A stretch of 45,236 bases of DNA from Actinobacillus ureae ATCC 25976 (lineage in GTDB: Bacteria; Pseudomonadota; Gammaproteobacteria; Enterobacterales; Pasteurellaceae), in the NCBI RefSeq assembly GCF_000188255.1, contig NZ_GL831080.1:437657-482892 (forward strand). The letters are read 5' to 3'. Shown here one piece after another: positions 33,853 to 43,857 of this stretch (positions are counted from its first letter, which is position 1; every line of letters starts with the position of its first letter). Both the position numbers and the translations under genes were made by a program. Below the pieces are notes generated by a model, which had not been told where the DNA came from, made no database searches, and worked only from the letters and a program-made list of their open reading frames with translations.

Positions 33853-34992
33853 TTATACGCCTTGCTCGACAAATAAACGTTTACATGCCGTGCCATCTTC
33901 TCGGAAAAGGTGACAACGATTCGGATTAATACCAATCGACATTGAATCACCTTCTTTCACTAATACAATGTCATTTTGGCGATAGACCAGACTCTGTTTA
34001 ATCGGTGGCATTTCAATATGAACTTGCGTTTCATTACCCAATTGTTCTACCACTTTTACCATGCCGGAAATACAAACTTCACTTTTTTCACACGGTAATA
34101 AATGTTCCGGACGAATACCTAATGAAAGGTTATCTCCTACTTTTACGCCACCACTTTCAACCGGTACCCAGAAATTCAAATGGGTTGAGTCCGGTAATTC
34201 AATTTTTACCCCACCTTCTCGTACATCAATCACTCGTACCGGTAAGAAATTCATCTTAGGTGATCCGATAAAACCCGCCACAAAACGATTTGCTGGGTAA
34301 TGATAAAGCTCTAATGGCTTACCCACTTGAGCAACGTTCGTTGTAAGATTGCTGCCTGCAGAAAGCGCTTGTAAAACAACAATTTTATCAGCGAGCGTCA
34401 TTGCTTCGATTTGGTCATGCGTTACATAAATCATTGTTCTGCCAAGTTTTTTATGTAATTTTGAGATTTCTACACGCATTTGCACACGTAATGCCGCATC
34501 TAAATTTGAAAGCGGTTCATCCAATAAAAACACTTCGGGCTGTGAGACTAAGGTACGCCCAATTGCAACACGCTGACGTTGACCGCCCGACAATTCTTTC
34601 GGCTTGCGATTTAGTAAATGAGCGAGTTGCAGAATTTCCGCGACTTGGTTAACTCGCTGGTCAATTTCTTCTTTTTTTGCTCCGGCGAGTTTCAAACCAA
34701 ACGACATATTTTCTGCAACAGAAAGATGGGGATAGAGGGCATAAGATTGGAATACCATACCGATATTTCGATTTGCCGGCGGTACATCATTTATTCGTTT
34801 ATCCCCGATAAATAAATCACCGGAGGTAATTTCTTCCAAGCCAGCAATCATTCGTAATACGGTTGATTTACCACAGCCTGACGGGCCGACAAAAACAACA
34901 AATTCGCCGTCTTTAATTTCTAAATTAACATCTTTAGAAATATGTACATTGCCATACGATTTGCATACGTTTACTAATCGAACATCTGTCAT
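33853..34992 (-). CDS. malK: Maltose/maltodextrin ABC transporter ATPase MalK
   Basis: 379 residues. Walker A is GPSGCGKST (residues 36-44), Q-loop Gln82, signature LSGGQRQR (134-141), Walker [13 protein letters not shown] (154-165) and switch His192. The C-terminal TOBE/regulatory domain begins near residue 235 ([18 protein letters not shown]). At residues 208-219, [12 protein letters not shown] replaces the short DAGR turn of the E. coli protein; this adds eight residues and accounts for the whole length difference from 371. MalK drives MalFGK2 and, in enterics, also sequesters MalT and binds EIIA(Glc). It is the first gene of malK-lamB-malM, divergent from malE. Confidence 0.97.
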   Translation of the reverse strand: MTDVRLVNVCKSYGNVHISKDVNLEIKDGEFVVFVGPSGCGKSTVLRMIAGLEEITSGDLFIGDKRINDVPPANRNIGMVFQSYALYPHLSVAENMSFGLKLAGAKKEEIDQRVNQVAEILQLAHLLNRKPKELSGGQRQRVAIGRTLVSQPEVFLLDEPLSNLDAALRVQMRVEISKLHKKLGRTMIYVTHDQIEAMTLADKIVVLQALSAGSNLTTNVAQVGKPLELYHYPANRFVAGFIGSPKMNFLPVRVIDVREGGVKIELPDSTHLNFWVPVESGGVKVGDNLSLGIRPEHLLPCEKSEVCISGMVKVVEQLGNETQVHIEMPPIKQSLVYRQNDIVLVKEGDSMSIGINPNRCHLFREDGTACKRLFVEQGV

Positions 34993-35118
34993 TTTTTTAT
35001 CCCTCTCGCTTGAAATTTGTTACGTAGTTTACGTATTTCTCTTTTTTCCACATCATACTTTCAGTAAATTTTTTCTTTCCGCAACTCAATGTTTTTATTC
35101 CATTTTTTCTTGTTTTTT

Positions 35119-35134
35119 TGTGAATTTGATCACA
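35119..35134. promoter_or_regulatory. CRP binding site 1
   Basis: TGTGAATTTGATCACA, a perfect TGTGA-N6-TCACA palindrome core. Confidence 0.88.
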
Positions 35135-35151
35135 AAAAATACCTGAAATTT

Positions 35152-35167
35152 TGTGATCATATTCACA
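35152..35167. promoter_or_regulatory. CRP binding site 2
   Basis: TGTGATCATATTCACA, a second perfect TGTGA-N6-TCACA core. Its start is 33 bases (about three helical turns) from the start of site 1. Confidence 0.88.
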
Positions 35168-35219
35168 AAAAATTGGGATTTCCCCAAAATCTGTGAGCTA
35201 CATCAATAAATTCGGTTAT

Positions 35220-35242
35220 GGGGAGGAGGATGGGGGATGATG
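35220..35242 (+). promoter_or_regulatory. Two MalT boxes upstream of malE
   Basis: GGGGAGGAGG (35220-35229) matches the MalT consensus GGGGAKGAGG exactly, and GGGGATGATG (35233-35242) differs at one base. They are direct repeats 13 bases apart, about 85-105 bases before the malE ATG. Confidence 0.85.
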
Positions 35243-35325
35243 AAATGATGGGTAAATTCTTTATTATACTCTGCGTAAAAGACTGGAAAGTCAGTCTATC
35301 TCTAAAATTAAATGAGGAAAATCCT

Positions 35326-36510
35326 ATGAAAAAACTCACTAAAACCGCATTAGCTGTATTAACAGGACTTTGTATTGCTCAAGGTGTCAATGCAAAAATT
35401 GTGGAAGGTCAACTCAATATCTGGATTAGTGCAGATAAAGGTTATAACGGTTTAGCCGAAGTAGGTAAAAAGTTTGAAGCGGAAACCGGTGTTAAAGTGA
35501 CAGTAGAACATCCGGGGAAATTAGAAGAATTATTCCCACAAGTTGCTTCAACCGGCGATGGTCCTGACGTGATTATCTTCGCCCATGACCGTTTCGGTGG
35601 CTACGCTCAAGCCGGTTTATTAGCCGAAGTAAAACCAAGTGCTGAATTTAAAGCAAAATTATCTGACATCGGTTGGGATGCGAATAAATATAACGGTAAA
35701 CAAATTGCTTACCCAATTGCGATTGAAGCGATTTCATTAATCTATAATAAAGATTTAGTTGCGACACCACCAAAAACATGGGAAGAAGTAGAGAAACTTG
35801 ATAAAGAATTAAAAGCTAAAGGTAAAAGTGCCATTATGTGGAACTTACAAGAACCCTATTTCACATGGCCGGTTATTTCGTCTCAAGGCGCTTATGCATT
35901 CAAATTTACACCAAACGGCTATGATGTTAAAGATATTGGTGTAAATAATGAAGGTGCGCAAAAAGGCTTACAATTCGTTGTTGATTTAGTAAATAAAAAA
36001 GTAATTAACGCCGATATGGACTATGCTGTTTCGGAAGCAGCATTTAATAAAGGGAATACCGCTTTAACTATTAATGGTCCGTGGTCTTGGGCAAATATTG
36101 AGAAAAGCGGAATCAACTACGGCGTAGCCGTTCTTCCGACGCTCAATGGCAAAGCCTCTAAACCATTTGTTGGGGTATTAAGTGCTGCAGTGAATGCCTC
36201 TAGTCCTAACCAAGACTTAGCAAAAGAATTCTTAGAAAATCACTTATTAACCGATGAAGGACTCACAACCGTCAACAAAGACGCGCCATTAGGTGCTGTT
36301 GCATTAAAATCTTTCCAAGAAAAACTTGCCAAAGATCCTCGTATTGCTGCAACGATGGCGAATGCGGAAAACGGCGAAATTATGCCAAACATTCCACAAA
36401 TGAGCCGTTTCTGGTATTCAGAAAAAGCAGCTATTGGCAATGCGACAAGCGGTCGTCAATCTGTAAAAGCAGCACTTGATGAAGCACAGGCAAAAATTGA
36501 AAAAGAATAA
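35326..36510 (+). CDS. malE: Maltose/maltodextrin-binding protein MalE
   Basis: The start at 35326 (TGAGGAAAATCCT upstream) gives a 395-residue precursor with a signal peptide ([18 protein letters not shown], cut near VNA). A longer frame back to 35218 begins inside the MalT boxes and is rejected. The mature protein begins [20 protein letters not shown], with [36 protein letters not shown] and [20 protein letters not shown], all classic MalE. It delivers maltodextrins to MalFGK2. An Apl-type uptake signal is embedded at 36445-36453. It is the first gene of malE-malF-malG-malQ. Confidence 0.98.
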   Translation: MKKLTKTALAVLTGLCIAQGVNAKIVEGQLNIWISADKGYNGLAEVGKKFEAETGVKVTVEHPGKLEELFPQVASTGDGPDVIIFAHDRFGGYAQAGLLAEVKPSAEFKAKLSDIGWDANKYNGKQIAYPIAIEAISLIYNKDLVATPPKTWEEVEKLDKELKAKGKSAIMWNLQEPYFTWPVISSQGAYAFKFTPNGYDVKDIGVNNEGAQKGLQFVVDLVNKKVINADMDYAVSEAAFNKGNTALTINGPWSWANIEKSGINYGVAVLPTLNGKASKPFVGVLSAAVNASSPNQDLAKEFLENHLLTDEGLTTVNKDAPLGAVALKSFQEKLAKDPRIAATMANAENGEIMPNIPQMSRFWYSEKAAIGNATSGRQSVKAALDEAQAKIEKE

Positions 36511-36529
36511 CTTTTGCTAACCTCACTGT

Positions 36530-36554
36530 TAGGACGCCTATTAGAGGCGTCCTA
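36530..36554 (+). promoter_or_regulatory. malE-malF intercistronic hairpin
   Basis: TAGGACGCCT and AGGCGTCCTA pair perfectly across a 5-base loop, 20 bases past the malE stop. No T-run follows. In E. coli, REP hairpins at the same place protect malE mRNA and set malE above malF. Confidence 0.88.
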
Positions 36555-36588
36555 TACCTCCAGCTTATCAATTTACAGGGGAAACACT

Positions 36589-38139
36589 ATGCCAACATCA
36601 GATACAATGCCCCCTTCTCAACTTTGGGCTAAACGTCTATTTATCGGATTACTCTATCTGCTTTCTTTCTACCTCGTGTTCACCATTTATCTACAAGGCG
36701 AAATTCTCTTTGCCTTACTTGTTTTAGTTGTTGTGACCACAGGGATCTATATTTTTTCAAATCAATCAACTTATCGTTGGCGCTATGTTTACCCTGGCGT
36801 TTCTGCTATGGGGATTTTTGTGTTATTCCCGTTAATCTGTACTGTCGTTATCGCCTTTACAAATTATAGCGGATCCAATCAACTTAACTTTGAACAAGTC
36901 GTCCGCCAATTACAAAATCAGACTTACGCAGCAGGCGATCATTTGAATTTCAAATTGTTACAAACAAGCGAAAATCAGTATCAAATTGCATTAAGTAATC
37001 CGAATTCGCAAAAAAATTATCTTTCTGAACCGCTTGTATTGGAGGTTCTTCCTAGCGAATTAAGTGTCGCTGAAGTAGAACAATTTCCGAATATATCAAC
37101 AGCACAACTAAAAACAATCACTCAAAACCGCACTAAATTACAAGCGATAAAAGTATTACTGCCTAATGAGCAAATTGTCACTATGAGTTCGCTTCGCCAA
37201 TTTGCTGAACAAAAAGCTCGTTATACGTTTGATGAACAAAACCAAATTTTAACTAACCATGAAAATGGTGAGCGCTATAAACCAAATAATGAGATCGGAT
37301 TTTTCCAACCAATTGACGAACACGGTAATTTTACAGGCAATCGATTAGAGCCGGGTTATACCGTTTCAGTAGGCTGGCAAAACTTCATTAAAATTTTAAC
37401 GGATGACGGCGTTCAAGAACCATTTATTAAAATCTTTATTTGGACGGTTATTTTTGCCCTTTTAACCGTTGTTTTTACTACATTACTCGGGATGATTTTT
37501 GCTTCTCTAGTGCAATGGGAAGCATTAAAAGGTAAAGCGATTTATCGCCTGTTACTCATATTACCTTACGCTGTACCGGGCTTTATTTCTATCTTAGTTT
37601 TTAAAGGGTTATTTAATCAAAGTTTCGGTGAAATCAACCTCATTCTGAATCAGCTCTTCGATATCCGTCCGGAATGGTTTAATGATCCGTTCTTAGCTAA
37701 GGCAATGTTACTGATTGTGAATACTTGGTTAGGCTACCCGTATATGATGATTGTCTGCATGGGCTTGCTAAAAGCAATTCCGCAAGATTTATATGAAGCG
37801 TCTGCAATTGATGGTGCAAGCGTATGGCAAAATTTCACGAAAATTACTATGCCTTTATTGGTTAAACCGCTTATGCCGTTAATGATTGCCAGCTTCGCCT
37901 TTAACTTTAATAACTTTGTATTAATCCAGTTATTGACCAACGGTGGCCCAAATATGGTAGGTACAACAACACCGGCTGGTCATACCGATTTACTGGTCAG
38001 TTACACTTATCGTATTGCCTTTGAAGGTAGCGGTACGCAAGATTTTGGTTTAGCGGCTGCAATCGCCGTCATCATCTTCTTGCTAGTAAGCGGATTAGCA
38101 TTATTCCAAATCAGAATGACGAAATTATCACAAGATTAA
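36589..38139 (+). CDS. malF: Maltose transporter permease MalF
   Basis: The start at 36589 (AGGGGAAACACT upstream) gives 516 residues, against 514 in E. coli. An upstream extension to 36514 would cross the hairpin and is rejected. Eight membrane segments are predicted, with the large periplasmic P2 loop between the third and fourth (about residues 95-275). The EAA motif that docks MalK is [20 protein letters not shown] (about residues 400-419). With MalG it forms the inner-membrane pore. Confidence 0.97.
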   Translation: MPTSDTMPPSQLWAKRLFIGLLYLLSFYLVFTIYLQGEILFALLVLVVVTTGIYIFSNQSTYRWRYVYPGVSAMGIFVLFPLICTVVIAFTNYSGSNQLNFEQVVRQLQNQTYAAGDHLNFKLLQTSENQYQIALSNPNSQKNYLSEPLVLEVLPSELSVAEVEQFPNISTAQLKTITQNRTKLQAIKVLLPNEQIVTMSSLRQFAEQKARYTFDEQNQILTNHENGERYKPNNEIGFFQPIDEHGNFTGNRLEPGYTVSVGWQNFIKILTDDGVQEPFIKIFIWTVIFALLTVVFTTLLGMIFASLVQWEALKGKAIYRLLLILPYAVPGFISILVFKGLFNQSFGEINLILNQLFDIRPEWFNDPFLAKAMLLIVNTWLGYPYMMIVCMGLLKAIPQDLYEASAIDGASVWQNFTKITMPLLVKPLMPLMIASFAFNFNNFVLIQLLTNGGPNMVGTTTPAGHTDLLVSYTYRIAFEGSGTQDFGLAAAIAVIIFLLVSGLALFQIRMTKLSQD

Positions 38140-38145
38140 TTGACG

Positions 38146-38175
38146 TTGCTCCTTCTACACACGAAGAAGGAGCAA
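38146..38175 (+). promoter_or_regulatory. malF-malG intercistronic hairpin
   Basis: TTGCTCCTTCT and AGAAGGAGCAA pair perfectly across an 8-base loop. The right arm contains AGAAGGAG, and the malG Shine-Dalgarno (AGAGGATAT) lies just after it, so folding may affect malG initiation. Confidence 0.85.
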
Positions 38176-38189
38176 AGAGGATATCAACT

Positions 38190-39080
38190 ATGGCTATTGT
38201 TCAACCTAAATCAATGAAATTGCGTTTATTTTCCACGCATCTTTTTCTAATCTGTTTTTGTGCAATTATCTTATTCCCGATGCTGATGATTATCGGGATT
38301 TCATTACGTCCCGGAAACCTAGCAATCGGTGAATTGATCCCAAATGAAATTTCACTTGAACACTGGAAACTCGCCTTAGGCATTAGTGTTACTCATGCAG
38401 ACGGAAGTATAACCCCACCGCCATTCCCTGTTTTACTTTGGCTATGGAATTCCGTCAAAGTCGCAGGGATTACGGCATTAATTACCCTCGCACTTTCAAC
38501 CACTGCTGCGTATGCTTTTGCTCGTTTGCGTTTTGCCGGTAAAAGTTTATTACTGAAATCGATGTTAATTTTCCAAATGTTTCCGGCAGTACTTTCATTA
38601 GTCGCGTTATATGCCTTATTTGATCGTCTAAGCGATTACATTCCATTCTTAGGTTTAAATACGCACGGCGGAGTAATCTTTGCCTACTTAGGCGGTATCG
38701 CAATGCACGTTTGGACAATCAAAGGTTATTTTGAAACTATTGATAAATCGCTTGAAGAAGCCGCAGCCCTCGACGGAGCAAGCCCGTGGCAAACTTTCCG
38801 CTTAATTTTACTACCGCTTTCCGTACCGATTTTGGCAGTTGTATTTATCCTCTCGTTTATCTCAAGCATTATCGAAGTACCGGTTGCATCCTTATTGTTA
38901 CGAGATGTTGATAACTACACGCTTGCAGTAGGTATGCAACAGTATTTACACCCGCAAAACTACCTCTGGGGCGACTTTGCCGCAGCAGCCATCTTGTCTG
39001 CTATTCCAATCACACTTGTATTCTTATTAGCACAACGCTGGTTAGTCGGTGGTTTAACTGCCGGTGGCGTAAAAGGATAA
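38190..39080 (+). CDS. malG: Maltose transporter permease MalG
   Basis: 296 residues, the same as E. coli MalG, with six predicted membrane segments. The EAA motif is [20 protein letters not shown] (about residues 190-209), and the C-terminus ([13 protein letters not shown]) matches the MalG tail that reaches into the MalE/MalF binding site. It pairs with MalF and is followed by malQ. Confidence 0.98.
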   Translation: MAIVQPKSMKLRLFSTHLFLICFCAIILFPMLMIIGISLRPGNLAIGELIPNEISLEHWKLALGISVTHADGSITPPPFPVLLWLWNSVKVAGITALITLALSTTAAYAFARLRFAGKSLLLKSMLIFQMFPAVLSLVALYALFDRLSDYIPFLGLNTHGGVIFAYLGGIAMHVWTIKGYFETIDKSLEEAAALDGASPWQTFRLILLPLSVPILAVVFILSFISSIIEVPVASLLLRDVDNYTLAVGMQQYLHPQNYLWGDFAAAAILSAIPITLVFLLAQRWLVGGLTAGGVKG

Positions 39081-39084
39081 CATT

Positions 39085-39098
39085 GGAGGACCTCCTCC
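39085..39098 (+). promoter_or_regulatory. malG-malQ intercistronic hairpin
   Basis: GGAGG and CCTCC pair with a 4-base loop, 5 bases past the malG stop. It is short, with no T-run directly behind it. Confidence 0.6.
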
Positions 39099-39169
39099 GA
39101 TTTGCAAAAAATAAATAAAAAATAACCGCTTATGAGGCTATGCTCACTAAGCAAAAAAGGAAAATCACA

Positions 39170-41188
39170 ATGAAATCGCTTCACCCATACCTTAATCCTT
39201 ATTTCTTTGATGAATATGGCAGACGCCGTTATGCCAGCCAAGCGGTCTGTCACAAAATTGCAAAACGCTTAGGTTCTCCTAAAAGCAAACCAATTATTCC
39301 TCCTGTAAAGGTAGCAACAGAAGGACAAGCAGTCTATATTCGACTAAATCTTGCAAATAGCAATAAAGCGTTACAAGCTCGCTGGCAACTTCACTTAGAA
39401 AACGGTGAAATACGTTGCGGTAAAGTAAAACGTAATGCGATCAATTTACCGAAAGCTCTGCCTCTCGGCTATCATCATTTACAGCTTAAAAGTGAGCATT
39501 ATTCACTAAGCTGCCGCCTGATTATTACGCCGAAAACTGCTTTCCAGCCAAAAGAATTACAACAAAAACAAAAATTATGGGGCGCAATTTTACAACTCTA
39601 TACGCTTCGTTCCGAACATAACTGGGGCATCGGCGATTTTAGCGATTTGAAAACCTTCCTAAGTCGACTTGCTGAAAAAGGTGGTGATTTTGTTGGGCTA
39701 AATCCAATTCATGCAATTTTCCCAGCCAATCCGGAAAGTGCCAGCCCTTATAGCCCTTCATCTCGTTTATGGCAAAACATTGTTTATATCGATGTAGCAG
39801 CGATTGATGCCTTCCAACAATCTAGCGAAGCGCAAGCCTGGTTTCATTCCGCAGAAGTTCAACAACAGCTTATTGAGGCAAGAGCAAAAGACTACGTAGA
39901 TTATTCGCAAGTGATGCGCTTAAAACTCGAAGGATTACGTTTAGCCTATGCCACTTTCGTTCAGCAAGATCAACAAGCTTTCGAACAATTTATCAATGAA
40001 TACGGCGAAAGCCTAAAAGTGCAAGGTACATTCGACGCATTGCATTATTGGTTATCCAACCAATTTAGCGAGCAATGGGGTTGGAATTTCTGGGCGCAAG
40101 AATATCAAGACTACGCATCAAATGTAGTACAGGCATTCCAAACGGAACATAGCCAATTAGTTCGTTTCTATATGTGGTTGCAATTTGTGGCTCAACAGCA
40201 ATTAAGAGCGTGTAATCAATTGGCAAAAGCACTCAATATGCCTATCGGCTTTTACCGTGATTTAGCGGTAGGCGTTGCCGATAACGGTGCGGAAACTTGG
40301 GCGGATAAAGAGTTATTTGTGCTAGATGCCTCTGTCGGTGCACCACCGGATATTATGGCACCAAACGGACAAAACTGGGGCTTATCACCGATGCATCCGG
40401 AAGTGCTACAAGCTAGAGGATACCAGCCATTTATTGATTTATTACGTGCCAATATGAAAGATTGCGGTGCATTACGTATCGACCACATTCTTGGTTTTGC
40501 ACGTATGTGGTGGGTGGCAAAAGGCGATTCGGCTAAAAACGGCGCTTATGTACGTTATCCGCTAGAAGATTTGTTAGCAATTCTTGCGTTAGAAAGTCAG
40601 CGAAATCAGTGTTTAATCATTGCTGAAGCACTTGGTACAGTACCGAAAGGTATGCTACAGAAATTAGAAGACAAAGGTATTCTCGCTTATAACATTTTCT
40701 ATTTTGAATGGGATCAACACGACAGTAAGCCATTAGCTAATTATCCATATCAAGCGATGACGACACTCAGTACGCATGATTTACCAACCCTACAAGGCTA
40801 CTGGAAAGGCTACGACTTTGATTTAGGCAAGAAATTTGGTGTTTACCCAAGTGAGAAAGTGCTTAATATTCTGAAACAAAGTCGCCATTTCAATAAAGAA
40901 GCGATTAGACAAGCGGTCGAAAAAGTCCAAGATCTTGCAAAAGATAGCGAAGGCGTAAACTTAAAATTTGTACATCAATTACAAATGTATGTAGCGGATA
41001 CCAATTCTGCTTTATTTGGCACTCAGCCGGAAGATTGGCTAAATATGCTCGAGCCGGTAAATATTCCCGGAACAAGTAATGAATATCCGAATTGGCGTAG
41101 AAAATTAAGCTATACAATTAATGAGATTTTCAACCACGAGCAAATCAATCAACTACTTGATGCTTTCGAACAAAAACGAAATAAATAA
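39170..41188 (+). CDS. malQ: 4-alpha-glucanotransferase (amylomaltase) MalQ
   Basis: The ATG at 39170 (AAGGAAAATCACA upstream) gives 672 residues. GH77 motifs are WGIGDFSDL, FVGLNPIHAIFPANPESASP, the nucleophile region ALRIDHILGFARMWW (Asp near residue 437), the acid/base IAEALGTVP (Glu near 485) and LSTHDLPTLQGYW (Asp near 536). MalQ recycles maltose and short maltodextrins into chains that MalP can attack, releasing glucose. In E. coli it is paired with malP; here it is the last gene of the malEFG operon. An Apl-type uptake signal lies in the gene at 40909-40917. Confidence 0.97.
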   Translation: MKSLHPYLNPYFFDEYGRRRYASQAVCHKIAKRLGSPKSKPIIPPVKVATEGQAVYIRLNLANSNKALQARWQLHLENGEIRCGKVKRNAINLPKALPLGYHHLQLKSEHYSLSCRLIITPKTAFQPKELQQKQKLWGAILQLYTLRSEHNWGIGDFSDLKTFLSRLAEKGGDFVGLNPIHAIFPANPESASPYSPSSRLWQNIVYIDVAAIDAFQQSSEAQAWFHSAEVQQQLIEARAKDYVDYSQVMRLKLEGLRLAYATFVQQDQQAFEQFINEYGESLKVQGTFDALHYWLSNQFSEQWGWNFWAQEYQDYASNVVQAFQTEHSQLVRFYMWLQFVAQQQLRACNQLAKALNMPIGFYRDLAVGVADNGAETWADKELFVLDASVGAPPDIMAPNGQNWGLSPMHPEVLQARGYQPFIDLLRANMKDCGALRIDHILGFARMWWVAKGDSAKNGAYVRYPLEDLLAILALESQRNQCLIIAEALGTVPKGMLQKLEDKGILAYNIFYFEWDQHDSKPLANYPYQAMTTLSTHDLPTLQGYWKGYDFDLGKKFGVYPSEKVLNILKQSRHFNKEAIRQAVEKVQDLAKDSEGVNLKFVHQLQMYVADTNSALFGTQPEDWLNMLEPVNIPGTSNEYPNWRRKLSYTINEIFNHEQINQLLDAFEQKRNK

Positions 41189-41192
41189 GGAT

Positions 41193-41220
41193 ATAGCCAT
41201 AAAGCATTGTGGCTATTTTT
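41193..41220 (+). terminator. malQ: Terminator of malEFGQ
   Basis: ATAGCCA and TGGCTAT pair across a 10-base loop, followed by TTTT. The 190 bases from here to the cstA-type gene are AT-rich; I see no gene or convincing CRP site in them. Confidence 0.75.
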
Positions 41221-41408
41221 ATAAATTATAGGTTATTTAAAAGAGGAGGACTTGGATAAAAATTGGAAGTTATTCACATTTATTACATAAACACCCATTT
41301 ATCGTAACGAACTTAATTTACTTTATTCACGTATATCACTAAAATACAACGCCTTTTGGCGATTTGTAATATCCAGATTATTCAAACTTTTATAAGGTTA
41401 CCTTTACT

Positions 41409-42995
41409 ATGTTGTGGTTTTTCTTTTGTGTAGCAGTTCTCGTACTAGGCTACTTTGTCTATGGGAAGATCATTGAGAAAATCTTTGTGATCAACCCGAA
41501 AAAAACAACACCGGCTTATGCGATGAACGACGGTGTTGACTACATGCCAATGTCAAAAACAAAAATTTGGCTCATTCAATTATTAAATATTGCAGGAACA
41601 GGCCCTATTTTTGGTCCAATTCTCGGCGCACTATATGGTCCGGTCGCAATGCTTTGGATCGTTATCGGTTGTATTTTTGCCGGTGCGGTACATGACTACT
41701 TCTGTGGTATGTTAAGTATTCGTAACGGTGGTGCAACAATGCCGGCTTTAGCGGGTAAATTCTTAGGTCGTCCGGTTAAAGTATTCATCAACGTGATGGC
41801 ACTTGTTCTTCTTCTACTTGTTGGTGTGGTATTTGTAGCAAGCCCAGCACAATTAATGGCAACCATTACGATGGACGTCTTCGGTGCGACAGGCGGAACA
41901 TTACAACTAAACGATACGGAAGCACTTCACCACGCAGTTGAAGCAGGCGGCTTAACGGTTTGGGGTATGGATAAAGCAACTGTTATCTCTGTTTGGACAT
42001 TAATCATCTTTGCTTACTATATCTTAGCAACCTTACTTCCGATTGATAAAATTATCGGTCGAATCTACCCATTCTTCGGTGCATTATTGCTGTTTATGTC
42101 GATCGGTATGGTGTACGGTTTAATCACTTCACATTTCAGTGCAACCGATCCAATCGAATTCTTCCGCACGATTAATGCAGACGGTCAAGGTTTAACATGG
42201 GAGAAATTCACGCAAAACTTCCAAGTGAAGGGCGATGTTCCGATTTGGCCTTTATTATTCTTAACTATTTCTTGTGGTGCATTGTCAGGCTTCCACGCAA
42301 CGCAAACCCCATTAATGGCACGTTGTGCGGAAAATGAAAGCGAAGGTCGTTTTATTTTCTACGGTGCAATGATTACTGAAGGTGTTATCGCATTAGTATG
42401 GTGTATGGTAGGTCTTGCATTCTATGAAAACCCACAAGCATTACAAGATGCTATTTCGGCAGGTTCACCGTCTAAAGTGGTTTATGACAGCTCATTACAC
42501 TTCTTAGGCTTTATCGGTGGTATTTTCGCCGTATTAGGCGTAATAGTATTACCAATTACTTCAGGTGATACTGCATTCCGTGCTGCACGTTTACAATTGG
42601 CTGAACTCTTTAAAATTGATCAACGTTCATTAACTAAACGCTTAATGATTGCAGTACCATTATTCGCATTAGGTTTCGTGGTATCAAAAATTGACTTCAG
42701 TATCTTATGGCGTTACTTCACTTGGGCAAACCAAATGACAGCAATGGTAATGCTTTGGACTGCAGCTGCATATTTATATCGTTACAAAAAATTCCATTGG
42801 GTATGTTCGATCCCCGCATGGTTTATTACAACCGTATGTGCAACCTACTTGTTCTATAACAAAATCGGCTTCGGTTTAGATTATCAACTTTCCGTTTACT
42901 TAGGTATAGCAGCAACAATTATTTGTATCGTACTATTCTTCACTATGCTTAAACCATTAGGTGAACGCGATGAAGATGCTTATGTAGCAAATTAA
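41409..42995 (+). CDS. cstA: CstA-family symporter (pyruvate/peptide-type carbon starvation carrier)
   Basis: 528 residues with many membrane segments. Diagnostic stretches are GYFVYGKIIEKIFVINP, NDGVDYMPMSKTKIW, NIAGTGPIFGPILGALYGP and FAGAVHDYFCGMLSIRNGG, plus SGFHATQTPLMARC and VLPITSGDTAFRAARLQL. It belongs to the CstA/BtsT family, whose E. coli members import pyruvate with protons or peptides. It is shorter than the roughly 700-residue E. coli proteins but matches the short CstA subgroup. It is monocistronic, between two terminators. The substrate is inferred. Confidence 0.88.
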   Translation: MLWFFFCVAVLVLGYFVYGKIIEKIFVINPKKTTPAYAMNDGVDYMPMSKTKIWLIQLLNIAGTGPIFGPILGALYGPVAMLWIVIGCIFAGAVHDYFCGMLSIRNGGATMPALAGKFLGRPVKVFINVMALVLLLLVGVVFVASPAQLMATITMDVFGATGGTLQLNDTEALHHAVEAGGLTVWGMDKATVISVWTLIIFAYYILATLLPIDKIIGRIYPFFGALLLFMSIGMVYGLITSHFSATDPIEFFRTINADGQGLTWEKFTQNFQVKGDVPIWPLLFLTISCGALSGFHATQTPLMARCAENESEGRFIFYGAMITEGVIALVWCMVGLAFYENPQALQDAISAGSPSKVVYDSSLHFLGFIGGIFAVLGVIVLPITSGDTAFRAARLQLAELFKIDQRSLTKRLMIAVPLFALGFVVSKIDFSILWRYFTWANQMTAMVMLWTAAAYLYRYKKFHWVCSIPAWFITTVCATYLFYNKIGFGLDYQLSVYLGIAATIICIVLFFTMLKPLGERDEDAYVAN

Positions 42996-43013
42996 TCTAT
43001 TGATTGATATTTT

Positions 43014-43041
43014 AAAAGCGGGGATAATTTCCTCGCTTTTT
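43014..43041 (+). terminator. Terminator after the CstA-type gene
   Basis: AAAAGCGGGGA pairs with TCCTCGCTTTT (one G-T pair) and TT follows. It ends 22 bases before the tatD-family start. Confidence 0.85.
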
Positions 43042-43062
43042 TATTTTAAATAATTCTCCTAT

Positions 43063-43857
43063 ATGCAATTCTTTGACACTCATACTCATCTAGATTATGT
43101 AGCAGAAAGCGTCAACCTTTCCATTACTCAACTTGTTGAAAATGCCAAACATTCAAATGTCACTCGTATTTTAATTGTGTCGGTATTTGCAAAAAATTTT
43201 GTAAAAGTGACCGCTTGTGCTAAGCAAGCACCGAAGCATTTGGTTTACGGCTTAGGATTACACCCGCTTTATATTCAACAACACCAAACAGTTCATTTAG
43301 ATTATTTAGAATCGTTATTAGCACAACAAGATCCACAATGTACTGCAATTGCGGAAATTGGTTTAGAAAGAGCGGTAGAAACACTTTGTACCCCCGAACT
43401 TTGGTATAAGCAGTGTGAATATTTAGAAGCACAACTTGGTTTTGCCAAGCGGTTTAATTTACCGGTAAATTTACATTCTCGGAAAAGCCATGACCAACTT
43501 CCAGTCTTTCTGAAAAAAGCCCAATTATCGCATACGGGAGTAATTCACGGGTTTGCCGGAAGTTATGACCAAGCAAAACGCTTTGTTGATTTAGGTTATA
43601 AAATTGGGGTGGGTGGCACAATCACCTACGCAAGAGCTAATAAAACCAGAGAGGCTATTCGTAAGCTGCCTTTAGAAAGTTTATTACTGGAAACTGACTC
43701 GCCCGATATGCCTGTATTTGGCTTTCAAGGAAAACCAAACCGTCCAGAGCGATTGGCTGTGACTTTCCAATCTCTTTGTGAATTACGCGATGAATCACCA
43801 CAAGAAATTGCCGAGGCCATCTGGCAAACCAGTGAGAAATTATTTTGGTATAAATAA
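43063..43857 (+). CDS. TatD-family metal-dependent hydrolase (YjjV-like)
   Basis: 264 residues. Metal-binding motifs of the TatD family are FFDTHTHLDY (residues 3-12), GLGLHPLY, IAEIGLER (Glu ligand), NLHSRKSHD, VIHGFAGS and LLETDSPDMP. The DMPVFGFQG segment resembles E. coli YjjV rather than TatD itself. The likely activity is 3'-5' exonuclease/DNase with divalent metal. An Apl-type uptake signal (43210-43218) encodes part of the protein. The stop at 43855-43857 lies directly against the truncated end of the transporter pseudogene on the other strand. Confidence 0.9.
   Translation: MQFFDTHTHLDYVAESVNLSITQLVENAKHSNVTRILIVSVFAKNFVKVTACAKQAPKHLVYGLGLHPLYIQQHQTVHLDYLESLLAQQDPQCTAIAEIGLERAVETLCTPELWYKQCEYLEAQLGFAKRFNLPVNLHSRKSHDQLPVFLKKAQLSHTGVIHGFAGSYDQAKRFVDLGYKIGVGGTITYARANKTREAIRKLPLESLLLETDSPDMPVFGFQGKPNRPERLAVTFQSLCELRDESPQEIAEAIWQTSEKLFWYK

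Larger units (their letters stand above)
34993..35325. promoter_or_regulatory. Divergent malK/malE control region
   Basis: A 333-bp AT-rich gap between the divergent malK and malE starts. It contains two perfect CRP sites, two MalT boxes next to malE, and a third weaker CRP-like sequence (TGTGA at about 35192, then TCAAT). I do not see a good MalT box oriented toward malK, so MalT may act from the malE-proximal boxes on both promoters, as in the E. coli malEp/malKp region. Confidence 0.8.

Noticed and set aside
35218..35325. Longer start for MalE
   Set aside because: The extra codons are the MalT boxes, and the signal peptide starts at 35326.
41221..41408. CRP site before the CstA-type gene
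   Set aside because: The best stretch (TTCACGTATATCAC) does not fit TGTGA-N6-TCACA on either strand.
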